Shown here one piece after another: positions 16,226 to 25,166 of a stretch of DNA of 53,715 bases (within the stretch, counting starts at the first letter, position 1; each line of letters begins with the position of its first letter). The position numbers and the translations under genes are program-made. The notes under the pieces were generated by a model. The model did no database searches, had not been told where the DNA came from, and worked only from the letters and a program-made list of their open reading frames with translations. The stretch lies in contig NZ_JARKOZ010000184.1 in NCBI RefSeq assembly GCF_029978005.1, positions 1 to 53,715 of the forward strand. The letters are read 5' to 3'. The DNA is from Solidesulfovibrio sp. GTDB taxonomy: Bacteria > Desulfobacterota > Desulfovibrionia > Desulfovibrionales > Desulfovibrionaceae.

Positions 16226-17443
16226 TCAGTACTTGCGCAGCTCGAAGAGCTTCTTGGTCTGGGTCGAAACGATGTGGAAGAACTTGTCCTGGGGGATGAA
16301 GATGTAGGGCACGTCCTCGGCCCGGCGGAAGAGGAAGTCCGAGAGGATCATGCGGTTGGCCGCCTGGTGGCCGATGATCATGATGTGCTCGGAATTGCCG
16401 CTGAGATAGATGGCCTTCTTGACGCCCCGGTAGACCCGGCCGGCCATGGTGGCGTAGCCCTCGCCGCCGGGATAGACGAAGTTGTACTTGTTGCGGCTGC
16501 GCGCCGCGAAAAGATCGGGCATGTCGCGCTCGATCTCGGCGTAGGACATGCCGTCGCAGGTCCCCACGTCGATCTCGTCGAATTCCGGGAAGGCGTGGTG
16601 GATGGTCGTGCCCTTGCGCGTCTCGAGCAGCGGTTCGGCCATCTCCAGGGTGCGCTTCAGGGTGCTGGTGAAGATGTAGGGCAGCGGCGTGCCGATGAAA
16701 TGGCGCGACAAGGCCCAGGCCTGCTTGCGGCCCTTTTCCGTCAGGCCCGAGTCGCCGCCCACCCGGTCCTTCACGTTGTATTCGCTCTCGGCGTGGCGCA
16801 CGAGAAAGAGGTTCTTGATCCAGTCGGACATGAGCAGGTCGCGGATGCGGCCGTAGTAGGGCATCTCGGCCGAGACATGCTCGGCCAGGATGCGGTTGTT
16901 CAGCGTATCCAGGCGCACCAGGTCGCGCACCTCGTCCGGCGGCTCGTAGATGTGGCGGTAGTAGCCGATGCGGGTGACGAAGCTGGCCTTGGCCTCGGCT
17001 TCGCTTAAGTGGGAGAATTCGGGCAGCCGGGTCTTGCGGGCCACGGACAGGGCCAAAAGCTCCGGGTCGTCGTTGATGCACTCGACGAAGAGCACCGGAT
17101 GGTTGGGCAGTTGTTCGAGCAGGGTCTGGCGGCGCTTTCTCGAGACGTTGGTGGCGTCGAGGATGGCGATGTCGCCGTCGGTGGCGAGGAAGGCCTTGGC
17201 CTCGGCGAAGTTGACCGCGGCGATGCGTTCGCGAAGCCCGGCCGCCTGGGCGTTGGCGGGATTGTAGAAGTCGGGGTGGGAGGTGTTGCCCGGGATCATG
17301 CGCCGCCGCACGTCCCCGTTGTTGAAAAGGCCGACCTTGATGTCGTCCTTTTCCAGGTTTTCCTTGATCTTGGCGGCGATGGTGGACTTGCCCATGGCCG
17401 GCAAGCCCACCATGGCGATGTAGAGCTTGCGCGGCCGGGCCAT
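16226..17443 (-). CDS. 6-phosphofructo-2-kinase/fructose-2,6-bisphosphatase-like bifunctional protein
   Basis: 405 residues with two domains in the eukaryotic PFKFB order. The kinase half (about 1-205) has a Walker A GLPAMGKST (13-21), a Walker B-like ILDATN with D96, and a PFK-2-like segment LPEFSHLSEAEAKASF followed by RIGYYRHIYEPPDE. The histidine phosphatase half (about 210-405) has the phospho-acceptor LVRHAES (R216, H217), EFDEIDVGTCDG (acid E290 region), YPGGEGY and GHQA with H359. In eukaryotes the enzyme makes and degrades fructose 2,6-bisphosphate. Whether this bacterial version does so is not shown. The gene stands alone. Confidence 0.85.
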   Translation of the reverse strand: MARPRKLYIAMVGLPAMGKSTIAAKIKENLEKDDIKVGLFNNGDVRRRMIPGNTSHPDFYNPANAQAAGLRERIAAVNFAEAKAFLATDGDIAILDATNVSRKRRQTLLEQLPNHPVLFVECINDDPELLALSVARKTRLPEFSHLSEAEAKASFVTRIGYYRHIYEPPDEVRDLVRLDTLNNRILAEHVSAEMPYYGRIRDLLMSDWIKNLFLVRHAESEYNVKDRVGGDSGLTEKGRKQAWALSRHFIGTPLPYIFTSTLKRTLEMAEPLLETRKGTTIHHAFPEFDEIDVGTCDGMSYAEIERDMPDLFAARSRNKYNFVYPGGEGYATMAGRVYRGVKKAIYLSGNSEHIMIIGHQAANRMILSDFLFRRAEDVPYIFIPQDKFFHIVSTQTKKLFELRKY

Positions 17444-17546
17444 GTGTCCTGTCCTTGGCGAAAGGTTTGGCGAACGCGGCGAGGATACGGACGGATCGTC
17501 GCCGTATGTTTAAAAAACGCCGACGTTTTGCGCAAGGGCGGCCGCC

Positions 17547-19526
17547 CTAGAGCAAGCCCACCTCCCAGTTGAAATGGCTGGTGCGCTCCCGCCGGGCCAC
17601 GTCCTTGGGCAGGGGCTCGCGCAGGTCGGCGAACACGGCGTAGCCGGCCTTTTCCAGGGCGTCGCGGTGCTTGTGCAGGTCCATCTCCCAGTTGGCGTAG
17701 AGCCAGTAGGTGCGGTCGTACTTGACCGCCCACAGGCCCTCTTCCTTGGGGCTGACTACCGGCAGGCAGGTCTTGACCTCGCCCGAGAGCACCCGGGAAA
17801 GCCCGAGCGGCCAGGCTCCCTTGTGCACGATGCCAAGCGGCAGGGGCGAGAGCCCGGGCAGGGCGAGGAGGTCCTCGCCGGAAAGCTCCGGCGAGGCGAA
17901 GGCCCCGGCGAATCCCAGCCGGGCCAGTTCGGCCACGGCGATGGGATTGGCGATGTTGCAGAAAGGCCCGGCCCAGAAGGCCAGCCCCTTGGCCGAAGCC
18001 GGGAAAAGCCCGGTCTGCCAGGGCGCGCCGAGCACGAAGCGCTTGCCGCCGCGCGAGACGATGGCGGAAACGAGGCTCACGAATTCGCTTTCCTCGTCGG
18101 GCCAGATCACAGGCGGCAGCCACCACCAGACCGTGGCCGCGCGCTGCAGCGGCAGGTTGTGGGCCCGCTTGGTGGACACCCACACGCCGAACGGCCCCTT
18201 TTCCTTGCGCATGTCCGGGTGGCGCCAGACGCTGATGTTCGCCGGCTCGGCCCGGCCGGCCTTGCGGGGCTTGGGCAGCGTGGGCACGAACTCCACGGGC
18301 TTGGGCTCGCGCTCGGGAATCCTGGCCAGGGCCTCCTCGAGGGGCCGGATCTTCTCCATGAGCCCGGGCTCGCGGCGGTCGATGAGGTAGGCCGGCATGC
18401 CGGACTCCGGGCGCGGGCCGTCGGAGAAGGTCAGCGTCAGCCGGCCGCCCTTGGGCACCGAGCGGGTCACCTTGACGATGCGGTGGCCGGGCTCGTCCTC
18501 GGCCCCCAGGCGCACCAGATCGCCGGGAAGGAGCGCCACCCGGGCCGACAGGTTCCACTGGCCGGGCTTGACCCCGCGCGTGAGCTTGCCGGCGGGCATG
18601 CCCGAGCCGGTGCGCTCCTTGGTGTCCACGGGATTCTTGGGGCGCTGGGGCAGGAAATTGTAGTTGGTGGAGGCCCGGCCCAGCGACTGCTCCAGGAAGC
18701 TCGTGGCCATCTTCTTGGCCGAGGCGTCGTCCGGGGCGTCGCGCAAGAGCTTGTAGGCGGCCACCACGTGGTAGACGTAGTGCGGGCCTTTCTTGCGGCC
18801 CTCGATCTTCCAGGCCGTGACCTGCGGGATGGTGAGCAGGGCCTTGGTCAGGACGTCGAGGCTCAGGTCCTGGCAGGAGAAGTAGCGGCCCTTGGTCCCC
18901 CGGTGGTCGTAGAGGCGGCGGCAGGGCTGGACGCAACGGCCGCGCAGGCCCGATTTGCCGCCGAGGTAGCTGCTCCAGTAGCAGCGGCCCGAGACGTTGT
19001 AGCACAGCGCACCGTGGACGAAGGCCTCAAGGGAAAAGCCCTCGGGCGCGGCCTCGGCCATCTCGCGCATCTCGTCCACGGAGAGCTCGCGCGGCAGCAC
19101 GGCCCGGGCGAAGGAGAGTTTGGGCAGCATGGCCAGGCCCGTGGGGCTCGACACGTTGGCCAGGGTGGACAGGTGCAGCTCGCCCGTGAACCCGGCTTGG
19201 CGGGCCACGGCGGCCACGCCGATGTCCTGGACGATGAGCGCGTCCGGGCCCACGTCGGCCACGAGGCGCTTGACGAGCCGGCCGGCCTTGTCGGCCTCGT
19301 CGGGCTTGAGCAGGGTGTTGACGGCCACGTAGGTGCGCACGTTTCGCGCCCGGGCCAGTTCGGCCAGGGCGGCCAGCTCGGAGACGGAGAAATTTCGGGC
19401 CAGCATGCGGGCGGAGAAGTGCTTGAGCCCGCAGTACACGGCGTCGGCCCCGGCGGCCAGGGCCGCCAGAAAGGAATAGGGATCCCCCGCGGGGGCCAGG
19501 ATTTCAGGCTTTTTCGCCTCGGTCAT
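17547..19526 (-). CDS. U32 family Fe-S protein (peptidase U32/RlhA-TrhP type)
   Basis: 659 residues. The N-terminal half is a U32 domain (PEILAPAGDPYSFLAALAAG; DAVYCGLKHFSAR). It has the four-cysteine pattern C175, C182, C198, C202 in ALCYNVSGRC...RGRCVQPC, expected to ligate an iron-sulfur cluster. U32 proteins were once called collagenases; characterised members now include RNA hydroxylation enzymes (RlhA, TrhP) and ubiquinone hydroxylation proteins. The second half is a long extension with an OB-like segment and ends in NWEVGLL. Its exact substrate is not known. The start is taken at ATG 19526; a TTG 54 bases upstream is possible but has no ribosome site. Confidence 0.88.
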   Translation of the reverse strand: MTEAKKPEILAPAGDPYSFLAALAAGADAVYCGLKHFSARMLARNFSVSELAALAELARARNVRTYVAVNTLLKPDEADKAGRLVKRLVADVGPDALIVQDIGVAAVARQAGFTGELHLSTLANVSSPTGLAMLPKLSFARAVLPRELSVDEMREMAEAAPEGFSLEAFVHGALCYNVSGRCYWSSYLGGKSGLRGRCVQPCRRLYDHRGTKGRYFSCQDLSLDVLTKALLTIPQVTAWKIEGRKKGPHYVYHVVAAYKLLRDAPDDASAKKMATSFLEQSLGRASTNYNFLPQRPKNPVDTKERTGSGMPAGKLTRGVKPGQWNLSARVALLPGDLVRLGAEDEPGHRIVKVTRSVPKGGRLTLTFSDGPRPESGMPAYLIDRREPGLMEKIRPLEEALARIPEREPKPVEFVPTLPKPRKAGRAEPANISVWRHPDMRKEKGPFGVWVSTKRAHNLPLQRAATVWWWLPPVIWPDEESEFVSLVSAIVSRGGKRFVLGAPWQTGLFPASAKGLAFWAGPFCNIANPIAVAELARLGFAGAFASPELSGEDLLALPGLSPLPLGIVHKGAWPLGLSRVLSGEVKTCLPVVSPKEEGLWAVKYDRTYWLYANWEMDLHKHRDALEKAGYAVFADLREPLPKDVARRERTSHFNWEVGLL

Positions 19527-19595
19527 AGGGATACTCGTTTGCAGGAATTGTCGGCGGGAGATGCCGCGAGGCGAATACAATAAGCGATTATCGAC

Positions 19596-19628
19596 CGGGA
19601 GGGAACCGTTTTTGTCGGTTCCCTCCCG
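19596..19628. terminator. Perfect 13-bp stem-loop between two minus-strand genes
   Basis: CGGGAGGGAACCG at 19596-19608 and CGGTTCCCTCCCG at 19616-19628 with a 7-base T-rich loop. It lies downstream of the FMN reductase gene and upstream of the U32 gene. There is no T-run after the stem on either strand. Confidence 0.5.
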
Positions 19629-19673
19629 AAAAGAGGCCCAAGGCGCGCGGCCCGGGCCGGAAGGCGGATGCGG

Positions 19674-20273
19674 TCAGCGCGCCTCGGCCAGGGCCTTGGC
19701 CAGCCTGTCGCCGAATTCCCGGGCCCGGGCCGCCGATTCCGGGTCCCCGGCCGCCTCGCCAGGCGGGAAATGGCAGAACGGGAACAGGCAGGTCAGAAAC
19801 GGCATGGCCATGCGCTCGGCCGGGATGCGCCACTGCTTGACCAGGATGTCCACGTTCTCCTCCTCCTCGCCGCCGGCCGTGGCGAAAAGGGCCAGCACCT
19901 TGCCCCGCAGCGGCGAAAAGACGTTGCCGTCCTCGTCGATCTTGACGAGGCTGAACATGCGGTCCACGAACATCTTGAGCTGCGCCGGCTGGCTGAACCA
20001 GTAGACGGGCGTGGCGACGACCAGGGCGTCGTAGCGGGGAAGCGTGGCCACGGTTCTGGCCAATTCGTCGTCCACGTGGCAGCGGAAGTCCTCGCCCTGC
20101 TGGCACTGGTAGCAGGAGACGCAGCCCGGGTGCCTGTATTCGAGCCTGGGGACGTCGATCGCCTCCGAGGCCACGCCCCGGGCGGCCAGGGCCTCCATGG
20201 CCAGCTCGGCCAGGGCGCGGGTGTTGCCCGCCTTGCGCGGGCTGCCGTGCAGGAAAACGACCTTGTGCGGCAT
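19674..20273 (-). CDS. Flavodoxin-fold NAD(P)H-dependent FMN reductase/iron-sulfur flavoprotein-like
   Basis: 199 residues with the FMN phosphate-binding start VVFLHGSPRKAGNT at about 5-18. A cysteine motif GCVSCYQCQ at about 51-59, the strand-loop VVATPVYWFSQPAQLK and a flavodoxin-like end follow. The family reduces FMN or quinone-type substrates with NAD(P)H. The cysteine motif is of the kind seen in iron-sulfur flavoproteins, but there are too few cysteines here to be sure of a cluster. AAGGAG upstream of ATG 20273 supports the start. The TetR gene lies 82 bases upstream on the same strand and probably controls it. Confidence 0.88.
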   Translation of the reverse strand: MPHKVVFLHGSPRKAGNTRALAELAMEALAARGVASEAIDVPRLEYRHPGCVSCYQCQQGEDFRCHVDDELARTVATLPRYDALVVATPVYWFSQPAQLKMFVDRMFSLVKIDEDGNVFSPLRGKVLALFATAGGEEEENVDILVKQWRIPAERMAMPFLTCLFPFCHFPPGEAAGDPESAARAREFGDRLAKALAEAR

Positions 20274-20355
20274 GGGGTGCTCCTTGGGGCCGGACCGGCC
20301 GCTTCCGCGGCCGCGCCGGAAATGCCGGGGCGCGGTCCTGTTGCGTTCCGACAGG

Positions 20356-20922
20356 TTACAGGTCGTAGGTCATGGCCGTGAGCCGCTCGATGACGGCTTG
20401 CCGGTCCTTGAGGGGGAAGCCGGCCGGGTGCGTGCGCGCCTCGAGCCAGAGGCCGTCCGCCGCGTAGCGGATGATGCGCCCGAGCACGTTTTCCGCGTCC
20501 TCGCCGTGCCGGACCAGCTGGTCCCGCATCCAGGCGTGCCAGGCCTCGTGCAGGGCCACGTCTCCGGTCAGGGCCAGGGCGCAGGCGTCCATGAGCTTGC
20601 AGGAGAAGACGCCGTCGCACGGGGCCAGCACCGCCGCGACATAGGCCCGGGTGAACCGGCCGCGCGGGTCGTCGTCCCGCGCGATCAGGGCGGCCAGGGC
20701 GTCCTCGAAGGCCTGGACGATGGCCGCGAAGAGCCCCTCGATCAGCGCCTGCTTGCTCGGGAAGTGGTGGATGAGCCCGCCCTTGCTGACTCCGGCCCGC
20801 CGGGCGACGCCGTCCAGGGTCAGCCCTGCGGGGCCGCACTCCGCCACGATGTGGGCCGTGGCTTCGAGCAGCTGCGCCCGGACGAGCTGGGGCTGCTTCT
20901 TCCTTCTGCAGGCGTCGAACAT
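20356..20922 (-). CDS. TetR/AcrR family transcriptional regulator
   Basis: 188 residues with an N-terminal TetR helix-turn-helix (about 15-60). Its recognition region LDGVARRAGVSKGGLIHHFPSKQALI is split across the turn and is typical of the family. The C-terminal domain contains a dimer-like helix and several hydrophobic ligand-pocket residues; the inducer is unknown. It has no recognisable ribosome site, and the start codon lies only a few bases after the predicted transcription start, so the message may be leaderless. A palindromic operator overlies its promoter, suggesting autoregulation and co-control of the FMN reductase downstream. Confidence 0.88.
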   Translation of the reverse strand: MFDACRRKKQPQLVRAQLLEATAHIVAECGPAGLTLDGVARRAGVSKGGLIHHFPSKQALIEGLFAAIVQAFEDALAALIARDDDPRGRFTRAYVAAVLAPCDGVFSCKLMDACALALTGDVALHEAWHAWMRDQLVRHGEDAENVLGRIIRYAADGLWLEARTHPAGFPLKDRQAVIERLTAMTYDL

Positions 20923-20930
20923 GCCGCGTA

Positions 20931-20957
20931 AAGATACCGTCCGGTCGGTTTTGTCAA
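20931..20957 (-). promoter_or_regulatory. Candidate promoter with overlapping TetR operator
   Basis: On the minus strand TTGACA (complement of 20952-20957), a 15-base spacer and TATCTT (complement of 20931-20936). The spacer carries the dyad ACCGTCCGGTCGGT at 20936-20949, symmetric apart from one base. TetR-family operators often have this form. Confidence 0.5.
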
Positions 20958-21080
20958 GGGGAGAAGACGCCACCCCCCGGCCACCGCCGTGCCGGCTCGC
21001 CGGCAAACCCGTTGCCGTATTGCGTCGGGACGGGTTTGGTGCGAAGGTCCCGCGATACATTTTTCGTTGGAGGGCGGGCC

Positions 21081-22265
21081 GTGAAGCTGGTCACCGAGCA
21101 GATGGAACAGTATTTGGCGGGCGGGGCCTGGATCCGCAAGATCTTCGAGCAGGGCCTGGAGCTCAAGAAGCAGTTCGGCGAAGAGGCGGTGTGCGATTTT
21201 TCGCTCGGCAACCCCGACCTGCCGCCGCCGCCCGTGGTGGGGGAGTGCCTGGCCGAACTGTCCGGCCAGATGGACAGGCCCTTCGCCCTGGGCTACATGC
21301 CCAACCCCGGCTATCCCGAGGTGCGCGCCGCCCTGGCCGTGCACCTGTCCAAGGAGCAGGGCGTCGCCGTTTCGCCGTCCGACCTGCTGCTCACCTGCGG
21401 CGCGGCCGGCGGCATCAACGTCTTTTTCCGCACCGTGCTCACTCCCGGCGACGAGGTGCTCTGCCCTTCGCCCTACTTCGTGGAGTACGGCTTCTACGCC
21501 GCCAACCACGGCGCGACCCTGAAGTCCGTGCCGACCCGGCCCGGCGATTTCGACCTGGACGTGGCGGCCATGGAGGCGGCGATTTCCGAGCGCACCATGG
21601 TGGTCATGATCAATTCCCCCAACAATCCCACCGGCCAGGTCTATTCCGAGGAGCGCCTGCGGGAGCTTTCGGCCATGCTGACGCGGAAAAGCGCCGGCCG
21701 GGAGCGGCCCATCTACCTCCTGGCCGACGAGCCCTACCGTTTCCTGGCCTACGACGGGGCGACCGTGCCCTCGGTGCTGCCGCTGTATCCTTATTCCCTG
21801 GTCATCGGCTCCTTTTCGAAAAACCTGTCCCTGCCCGGCGAGCGGGTGGGCTACGTCGTGGTCTCGCCGGACATGCCCGGCCGGGAAAAGCTCGTGGCCG
21901 GCATGGTCATCGCCAACCGCATCATGGGCTTCGTCAACGCGCCGGCCGTGGGCCAGGCGCTTTTGCTGCGTGCCCTGGGCCAGGAGGTGGACCGGGAGGT
22001 CTACTCCCGGCGTCGGGCGGCCATGGCCAGGGTGCTCTCCAAGGCCGGGTACGAGTTCTTCATGCCGCGCGGGGCGTTTTATTTCTTCCCCAAATCGCCG
22101 GACCCGGACGAGGTGGCTTTCGTCGAGCGCCTGGCGGCCGAGCGCGTGCTGGCCGTGCCGGGGCGCGGCTTCGGCCTGCCCGGCTATTTCCGGCTGGCTT
22201 TCTGCGTGAACGAGGCGGTCATCGACCGCTCCGAAGCGGGCTTCGCCCGGGCCATCGGACGCTGA
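21081..22265 (+). CDS. PLP-dependent aminotransferase, class I/II (AspC/AspB-like)
   Basis: 394 residues, cytoplasmic, transferring an amino group from an amino acid to a 2-oxo acid. The cofactor lysine is K247 in SFSKNLSLPGERVGY. Other fold-type I marks are the NSPNNPTGQVYSEE loop, LADEPYRF and, near the C-terminus, FCVNEAVIDR. The substrate is not determinable from sequence. GTG 21081 is chosen because GGAGGG at 21069-21074 precedes it by six bases. It is separated from the divergent TetR gene by about 160 bases and followed by the RRM gene promoter, so it is a single-gene unit. Confidence 0.9.
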   Translation: MKLVTEQMEQYLAGGAWIRKIFEQGLELKKQFGEEAVCDFSLGNPDLPPPPVVGECLAELSGQMDRPFALGYMPNPGYPEVRAALAVHLSKEQGVAVSPSDLLLTCGAAGGINVFFRTVLTPGDEVLCPSPYFVEYGFYAANHGATLKSVPTRPGDFDLDVAAMEAAISERTMVVMINSPNNPTGQVYSEERLRELSAMLTRKSAGRERPIYLLADEPYRFLAYDGATVPSVLPLYPYSLVIGSFSKNLSLPGERVGYVVVSPDMPGREKLVAGMVIANRIMGFVNAPAVGQALLLRALGQEVDREVYSRRRAAMARVLSKAGYEFFMPRGAFYFFPKSPDPDEVAFVERLAAERVLAVPGRGFGLPGYFRLAFCVNEAVIDRSEAGFARAIGR

Positions 22266-22325
22266 CCCCGGCGGGAGAGGGGGACGGCGCCGGATCGCCG
22301 CGCGGCGCCGGCGGGAAAATACCTG

Positions 22326-22352
22326 TTGACAGCTTTTTGGGGCCGGCATAAT
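22326..22352 (+). promoter_or_regulatory. Candidate promoter of the RRM protein gene
   Basis: Consensus TTGACA at 22326-22331, a short 15-base spacer and CATAAT at 22347-22352. It leaves an untranslated leader of about 105 bases before ATG 22465, long for this genome. Confidence 0.45.
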
Positions 22353-22464
22353 GCAGGCCATCCAATCCGGCTAAGTCTTTGTCACCGTCCCCGAGGATCT
22401 TTGCGTTTGCCAAGCTCCCGCGACCTTGAAGAATTAGCCAAATCCCAGTCTGGAGCTTTTGCAG

Positions 22465-22770
22465 ATGTCCAAGAAACTCTATGTCGGCAACCTTCCTTTT
22501 TCCACCAACGAAGACGAGATCCGCGACCTGTTCGCTGCCTACGGCGACGTGGAGTCGGTCAACCTGATCATTGATCGCGAGACCGGCCGCCTGCGTGGTT
22601 TCGGCTTCGTGGAGATGACCTCCGAAGGCGCCGACGCCGCCATGGAAGCCCTCAACGGCAAGGCTTTCGGCGGCCGCGACCTGCGCGTCAACGAGGCGCA
22701 GGAGCGTCAGCCCCGCTCCGGCGGCGGCGGCGGTGGTTACGGCGGCGGCTCCCGTCGCAACAGCTGGTAG
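22465..22770 (+). CDS. Small RNA-binding protein with a single RRM
   Basis: 101 residues. A complete RRM is present: RNP2 KLYVGNLPF at about 4-12 and RNP1 LRGFGFVEM at about 44-52. A glycine-rich Ser/Arg tail (SGGGGGGYGGGSRR) follows. Such small RRM-Gly proteins bind single-stranded RNA and are cold-inducible in several bacteria; here this is inferred. ATG 22465 has GGAG nine bases upstream. The long leader, own promoter and strong terminator (22800-22833) mark an independent, highly expressed monocistronic gene. Confidence 0.93.
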   Translation: MSKKLYVGNLPFSTNEDEIRDLFAAYGDVESVNLIIDRETGRLRGFGFVEMTSEGADAAMEALNGKAFGGRDLRVNEAQERQPRSGGGGGGYGGGSRRNSW

Positions 22771-22799
22771 TCCCCACTGCCGGCGATCAACGACGTCAA

Positions 22800-22833
22800 G
22801 GCCCCGTCCGCTCGCCGGACGGGGCCTTTTTTT
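22800..22833 (+). terminator. Strong intrinsic terminator after the RRM gene
   Basis: An 11-bp stem (GGCCCCGTCCG at 22800-22810, CGGACGGGGCC at 22816-22826), a 5-base loop and seven T at 22827-22833. Confidence 0.9.
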
Positions 22834-22862
22834 CCCGCTCCCGGCCAGGAACGGCCTCTTGC

Positions 22863-22890
22863 TTGACGCCTGGACAGTTGGCGGTTAAGT
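22863..22890 (+). promoter_or_regulatory. Candidate promoter of the ffh operon
   Basis: TTGACG at 22863-22868 and TTAAGT at 22885-22890 with 16 bases between, just downstream of the previous terminator and 38 bases before ffh. Confidence 0.4.
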
Positions 22891-22927
22891 AGTCAAACTT
22901 TGCCCTTTACAGAGGTACCCCGGGACC

Positions 22928-24442
22928 ATGTTCGACAACCTGACCGACAGACTCGAAGACGTCTTCCGCAAGATCAGAGGCCACGCCCGTCTGACCGAGG
23001 AGAACGTCCAGGCGGCCTTGCGCGAGGTTCGGCTGGCGCTGCTCGAGGCCGACGTCAACTTCAAGGTCGTCAAGGACTTCGTCGACCGCGTCCGCGAGCG
23101 GGCCATGGGCCAGGACGTCCTCAAGAGCCTGACCCCGGGCCAGCAGGTGGTCAAGATCGTCCACGACGAGCTCGTGGAACTGCTCGGCGGCCAGGCGCAA
23201 GGACTCGACCTCTCGGCCTCGCCGGCCGTGATCATGGTCGTGGGCCTGCAGGGCTCGGGCAAGACCACCACCTGCGCCAAGCTGGCGCTGAAGCTGCGCC
23301 GCGAATTCAAGCGCAAGCCCTACCTCGTCCCGGCCGACGTCTACCGCCCGGCGGCCATCGACCAGCTCCACAAGCTCGCCAACCAGCTCGACATCGAAGC
23401 CTATCCGTCCACCCCGGACATGAACCCGGTGGACATCTGCGCGGCCGCCCTGGAAGAGGCGAGGCGCACCGGCCACGACGTGGTGCTCCTCGACACCGCC
23501 GGCCGGCTGCACATCGACGAAACGCTGATGGACGAGCTGGCCGCCATCAAGGAAAAGACCCGCCCCGGCGAGATCCTCTTCGTGGCGGACGCCATGACCG
23601 GCCAGGACGCCGTGACCGTGGCCGCGGCCTTCAACGACCACCTCGACATCACGGGCGTGGTGCTCACCAAGATGGACGGCGACGCCCGGGGCGGCGCGGC
23701 CCTGTCCGTGCGCCAGGTCACGGGCAAGGCCATCAAGCTCGTGGGCGTGGGCGAAAAGGTCGCCGACCTCGAGATTTTCCATCCCGACCGGGCCGCCTCG
23801 CGCATCCTCGGCATGGGCGACATCCTCACGCTCATCGAGAAGGCGCAGGCCGACGTGGACGCCGACGAAGCGGCGGCCATGGAGAAGAAGCTGCGCAAGG
23901 CGCAGTTCACCCTGGACGACTTCCGCACCCAGATGCGCCGCATCAAAAAGCTCGGCTCCATCGAAGGCCTGCTCAAGATGATCCCGGGCATGTCCCAGGT
24001 CAGCAAGCAGCTCGGCGAGGCGCAGATGCCGGAAAAGGAGATGGCCCGGGTCGAGGCCATCATCAATTCCATGACCAAGGCCGAGCGGGTCGCCCCCAAG
24101 CTCATCAATACCAGCCGCAAGGAGCGCATCGCCAGGGGCTCCGGCACGACGGTCCTGGAAGTCAGCCAGCTGCTCAAGAATTTCACGCAGATGCAAAAGA
24201 TGATGCAGCGCATGATGGGCGGGAAGGGCATGCCGAGCATGCCCAAGATGCCCCCCGGCATGAAGTTGCCCGGCGGCATGCCCGGCGGGATGCCGCAGAT
24301 GCCTCCCGGCATGGGCGGCATGGGCGAGATGCCCGGGGGCGGCATGCCGCTCGATCCCGAGGCGGTCAAGACCGCCCGGGCCGCGGCCAAGGCCGCCGCC
24401 AAGAAGAAGAAGGAACAGCGGAAGAAACGGAAAAAACGCTAG
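22928..24442 (+). CDS. ffh: Signal recognition particle GTPase Ffh
   Basis: The protein part of the SRP, which binds signal sequences on the ribosome and delivers them to FtsY at the membrane. 504 residues. The N domain (about 1-85) is followed by the G domain with P-loop [13 protein letters not shown] (about 104-116), DTAGR and [10 protein letters not shown]. The methionine-rich M domain begins around residue 310. The M-domain tail is unusually long and Met/Gly/Pro-rich, with repeated MPPGM-type units, before a basic Lys/Arg end. The ribosome site AGAGGT lies 11 bases upstream. It is first in an operon with rpsP, khpA and rimM. Confidence 0.96.
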   Translation: MFDNLTDRLEDVFRKIRGHARLTEENVQAALREVRLALLEADVNFKVVKDFVDRVRERAMGQDVLKSLTPGQQVVKIVHDELVELLGGQAQGLDLSASPAVIMVVGLQGSGKTTTCAKLALKLRREFKRKPYLVPADVYRPAAIDQLHKLANQLDIEAYPSTPDMNPVDICAAALEEARRTGHDVVLLDTAGRLHIDETLMDELAAIKEKTRPGEILFVADAMTGQDAVTVAAAFNDHLDITGVVLTKMDGDARGGAALSVRQVTGKAIKLVGVGEKVADLEIFHPDRAASRILGMGDILTLIEKAQADVDADEAAAMEKKLRKAQFTLDDFRTQMRRIKKLGSIEGLLKMIPGMSQVSKQLGEAQMPEKEMARVEAIINSMTKAERVAPKLINTSRKERIARGSGTTVLEVSQLLKNFTQMQKMMQRMMGGKGMPSMPKMPPGMKLPGGMPGGMPQMPPGMGGMGEMPGGGMPLDPEAVKTARAAAKAAAKKKKEQRKKRKKR

Positions 24443-24501
24443 CCGCAAGGCGCGGGCTTTCCACAACAAACGATCACGCATCGCATAAAGGGAGATACGT
24501 C

Positions 24502-24741
24502 ATGGCCATGAAACTGCGTCTGACCCGCATGGGTTCCAAGAAGCGCCCGTTTTACCGCATCGTCGCCATGGACTCGGCCACCCGCCGCGACGGCCGGGCT
24601 CTGGAGTACCTCGGGCATTACAACCCCATGGTTGACCCGGCGGAAATAAAAGTGGATAGTGAAAAAGTGCGGTTCTGGCTTGAGCGCGGCGCCAAGCCCT
24701 CGGATACCGTGCGCGCCTTGCTGCAGAAGGCTGGCGTCTAA
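24502..24741 (+). CDS. rpsP: 30S ribosomal protein S16
   Basis: 79 residues, a complete S16 ([19 protein letters not shown] at the start, then [19 protein letters not shown]). It is needed for 30S assembly. GGGAG seven bases before ATG 24502 fixes the start; ATG 24508 is a minor alternative. It lies 59 bases after ffh, in the classical ffh-rpsP-KH-rimM order. Confidence 0.96.
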   Translation: MAMKLRLTRMGSKKRPFYRIVAMDSATRRDGRALEYLGHYNPMVDPAEIKVDSEKVRFWLERGAKPSDTVRALLQKAGV

Positions 24742-24888
24742 GGCCGCGGCCGACACCGCTTTGGAAGGAGAGGTCCGGGCCGAGAGCCGCGACGTCGCCG
24801 CGTTCGTCCCCGGGTACGGCCCGGGGGCAATCCGGAAACGGAGGCGGAAGTCCTTCGCTTGTTCTTACGGTTCCCTCAGGAGGTACGT

Positions 24889-25122
24889 ATGTTGAAGGAC
24901 TTGATCGAGTACATGGCCAAATCCTTGGTGGACAACCCGGATCAAGTGCACGTGTCCGAGATTGAGGGCGAGCAGACCTCGGTCATCGAGCTCAAGGTGG
25001 CCAAGGAGGACCTCGGCAAGGTCATCGGCAAACAGGGCCGTACCGCCCGGGCCATGCGCACCATCCTCGGAGCGGCTTCGACCAAGGCGCGCAAGCGCTC
25101 GGTGCTGGAGATCCTCGAATAG
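24889..25122 (+). CDS. khpA: KH-domain RNA-binding protein KhpA
   Basis: 77 residues: a single KH domain with the GxxG loop as GKQG in [20 protein letters not shown]. KhpA proteins bind RNA, often with KhpB, and the gene sits between rpsP and rimM in many bacteria, as here. AGGAGGT just upstream of ATG 24889 is a strong ribosome site. About 145 bases separate it from rpsP. Confidence 0.94.
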   Translation: MLKDLIEYMAKSLVDNPDQVHVSEIEGEQTSVIELKVAKEDLGKVIGKQGRTARAMRTILGAASTKARKRSVLEILE

Positions 25123-25166
25123 CCGGACCGGTGCGCCCCACCGGCGTTCCAGTCCGCATCCCAGCC

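Noticed and set aside
17547-19526. Reading the U32 protein as a secreted protease or collagenase
   Set aside because: No signal peptide is present and the four-cysteine pattern matches the Fe-S RNA-modification type members.
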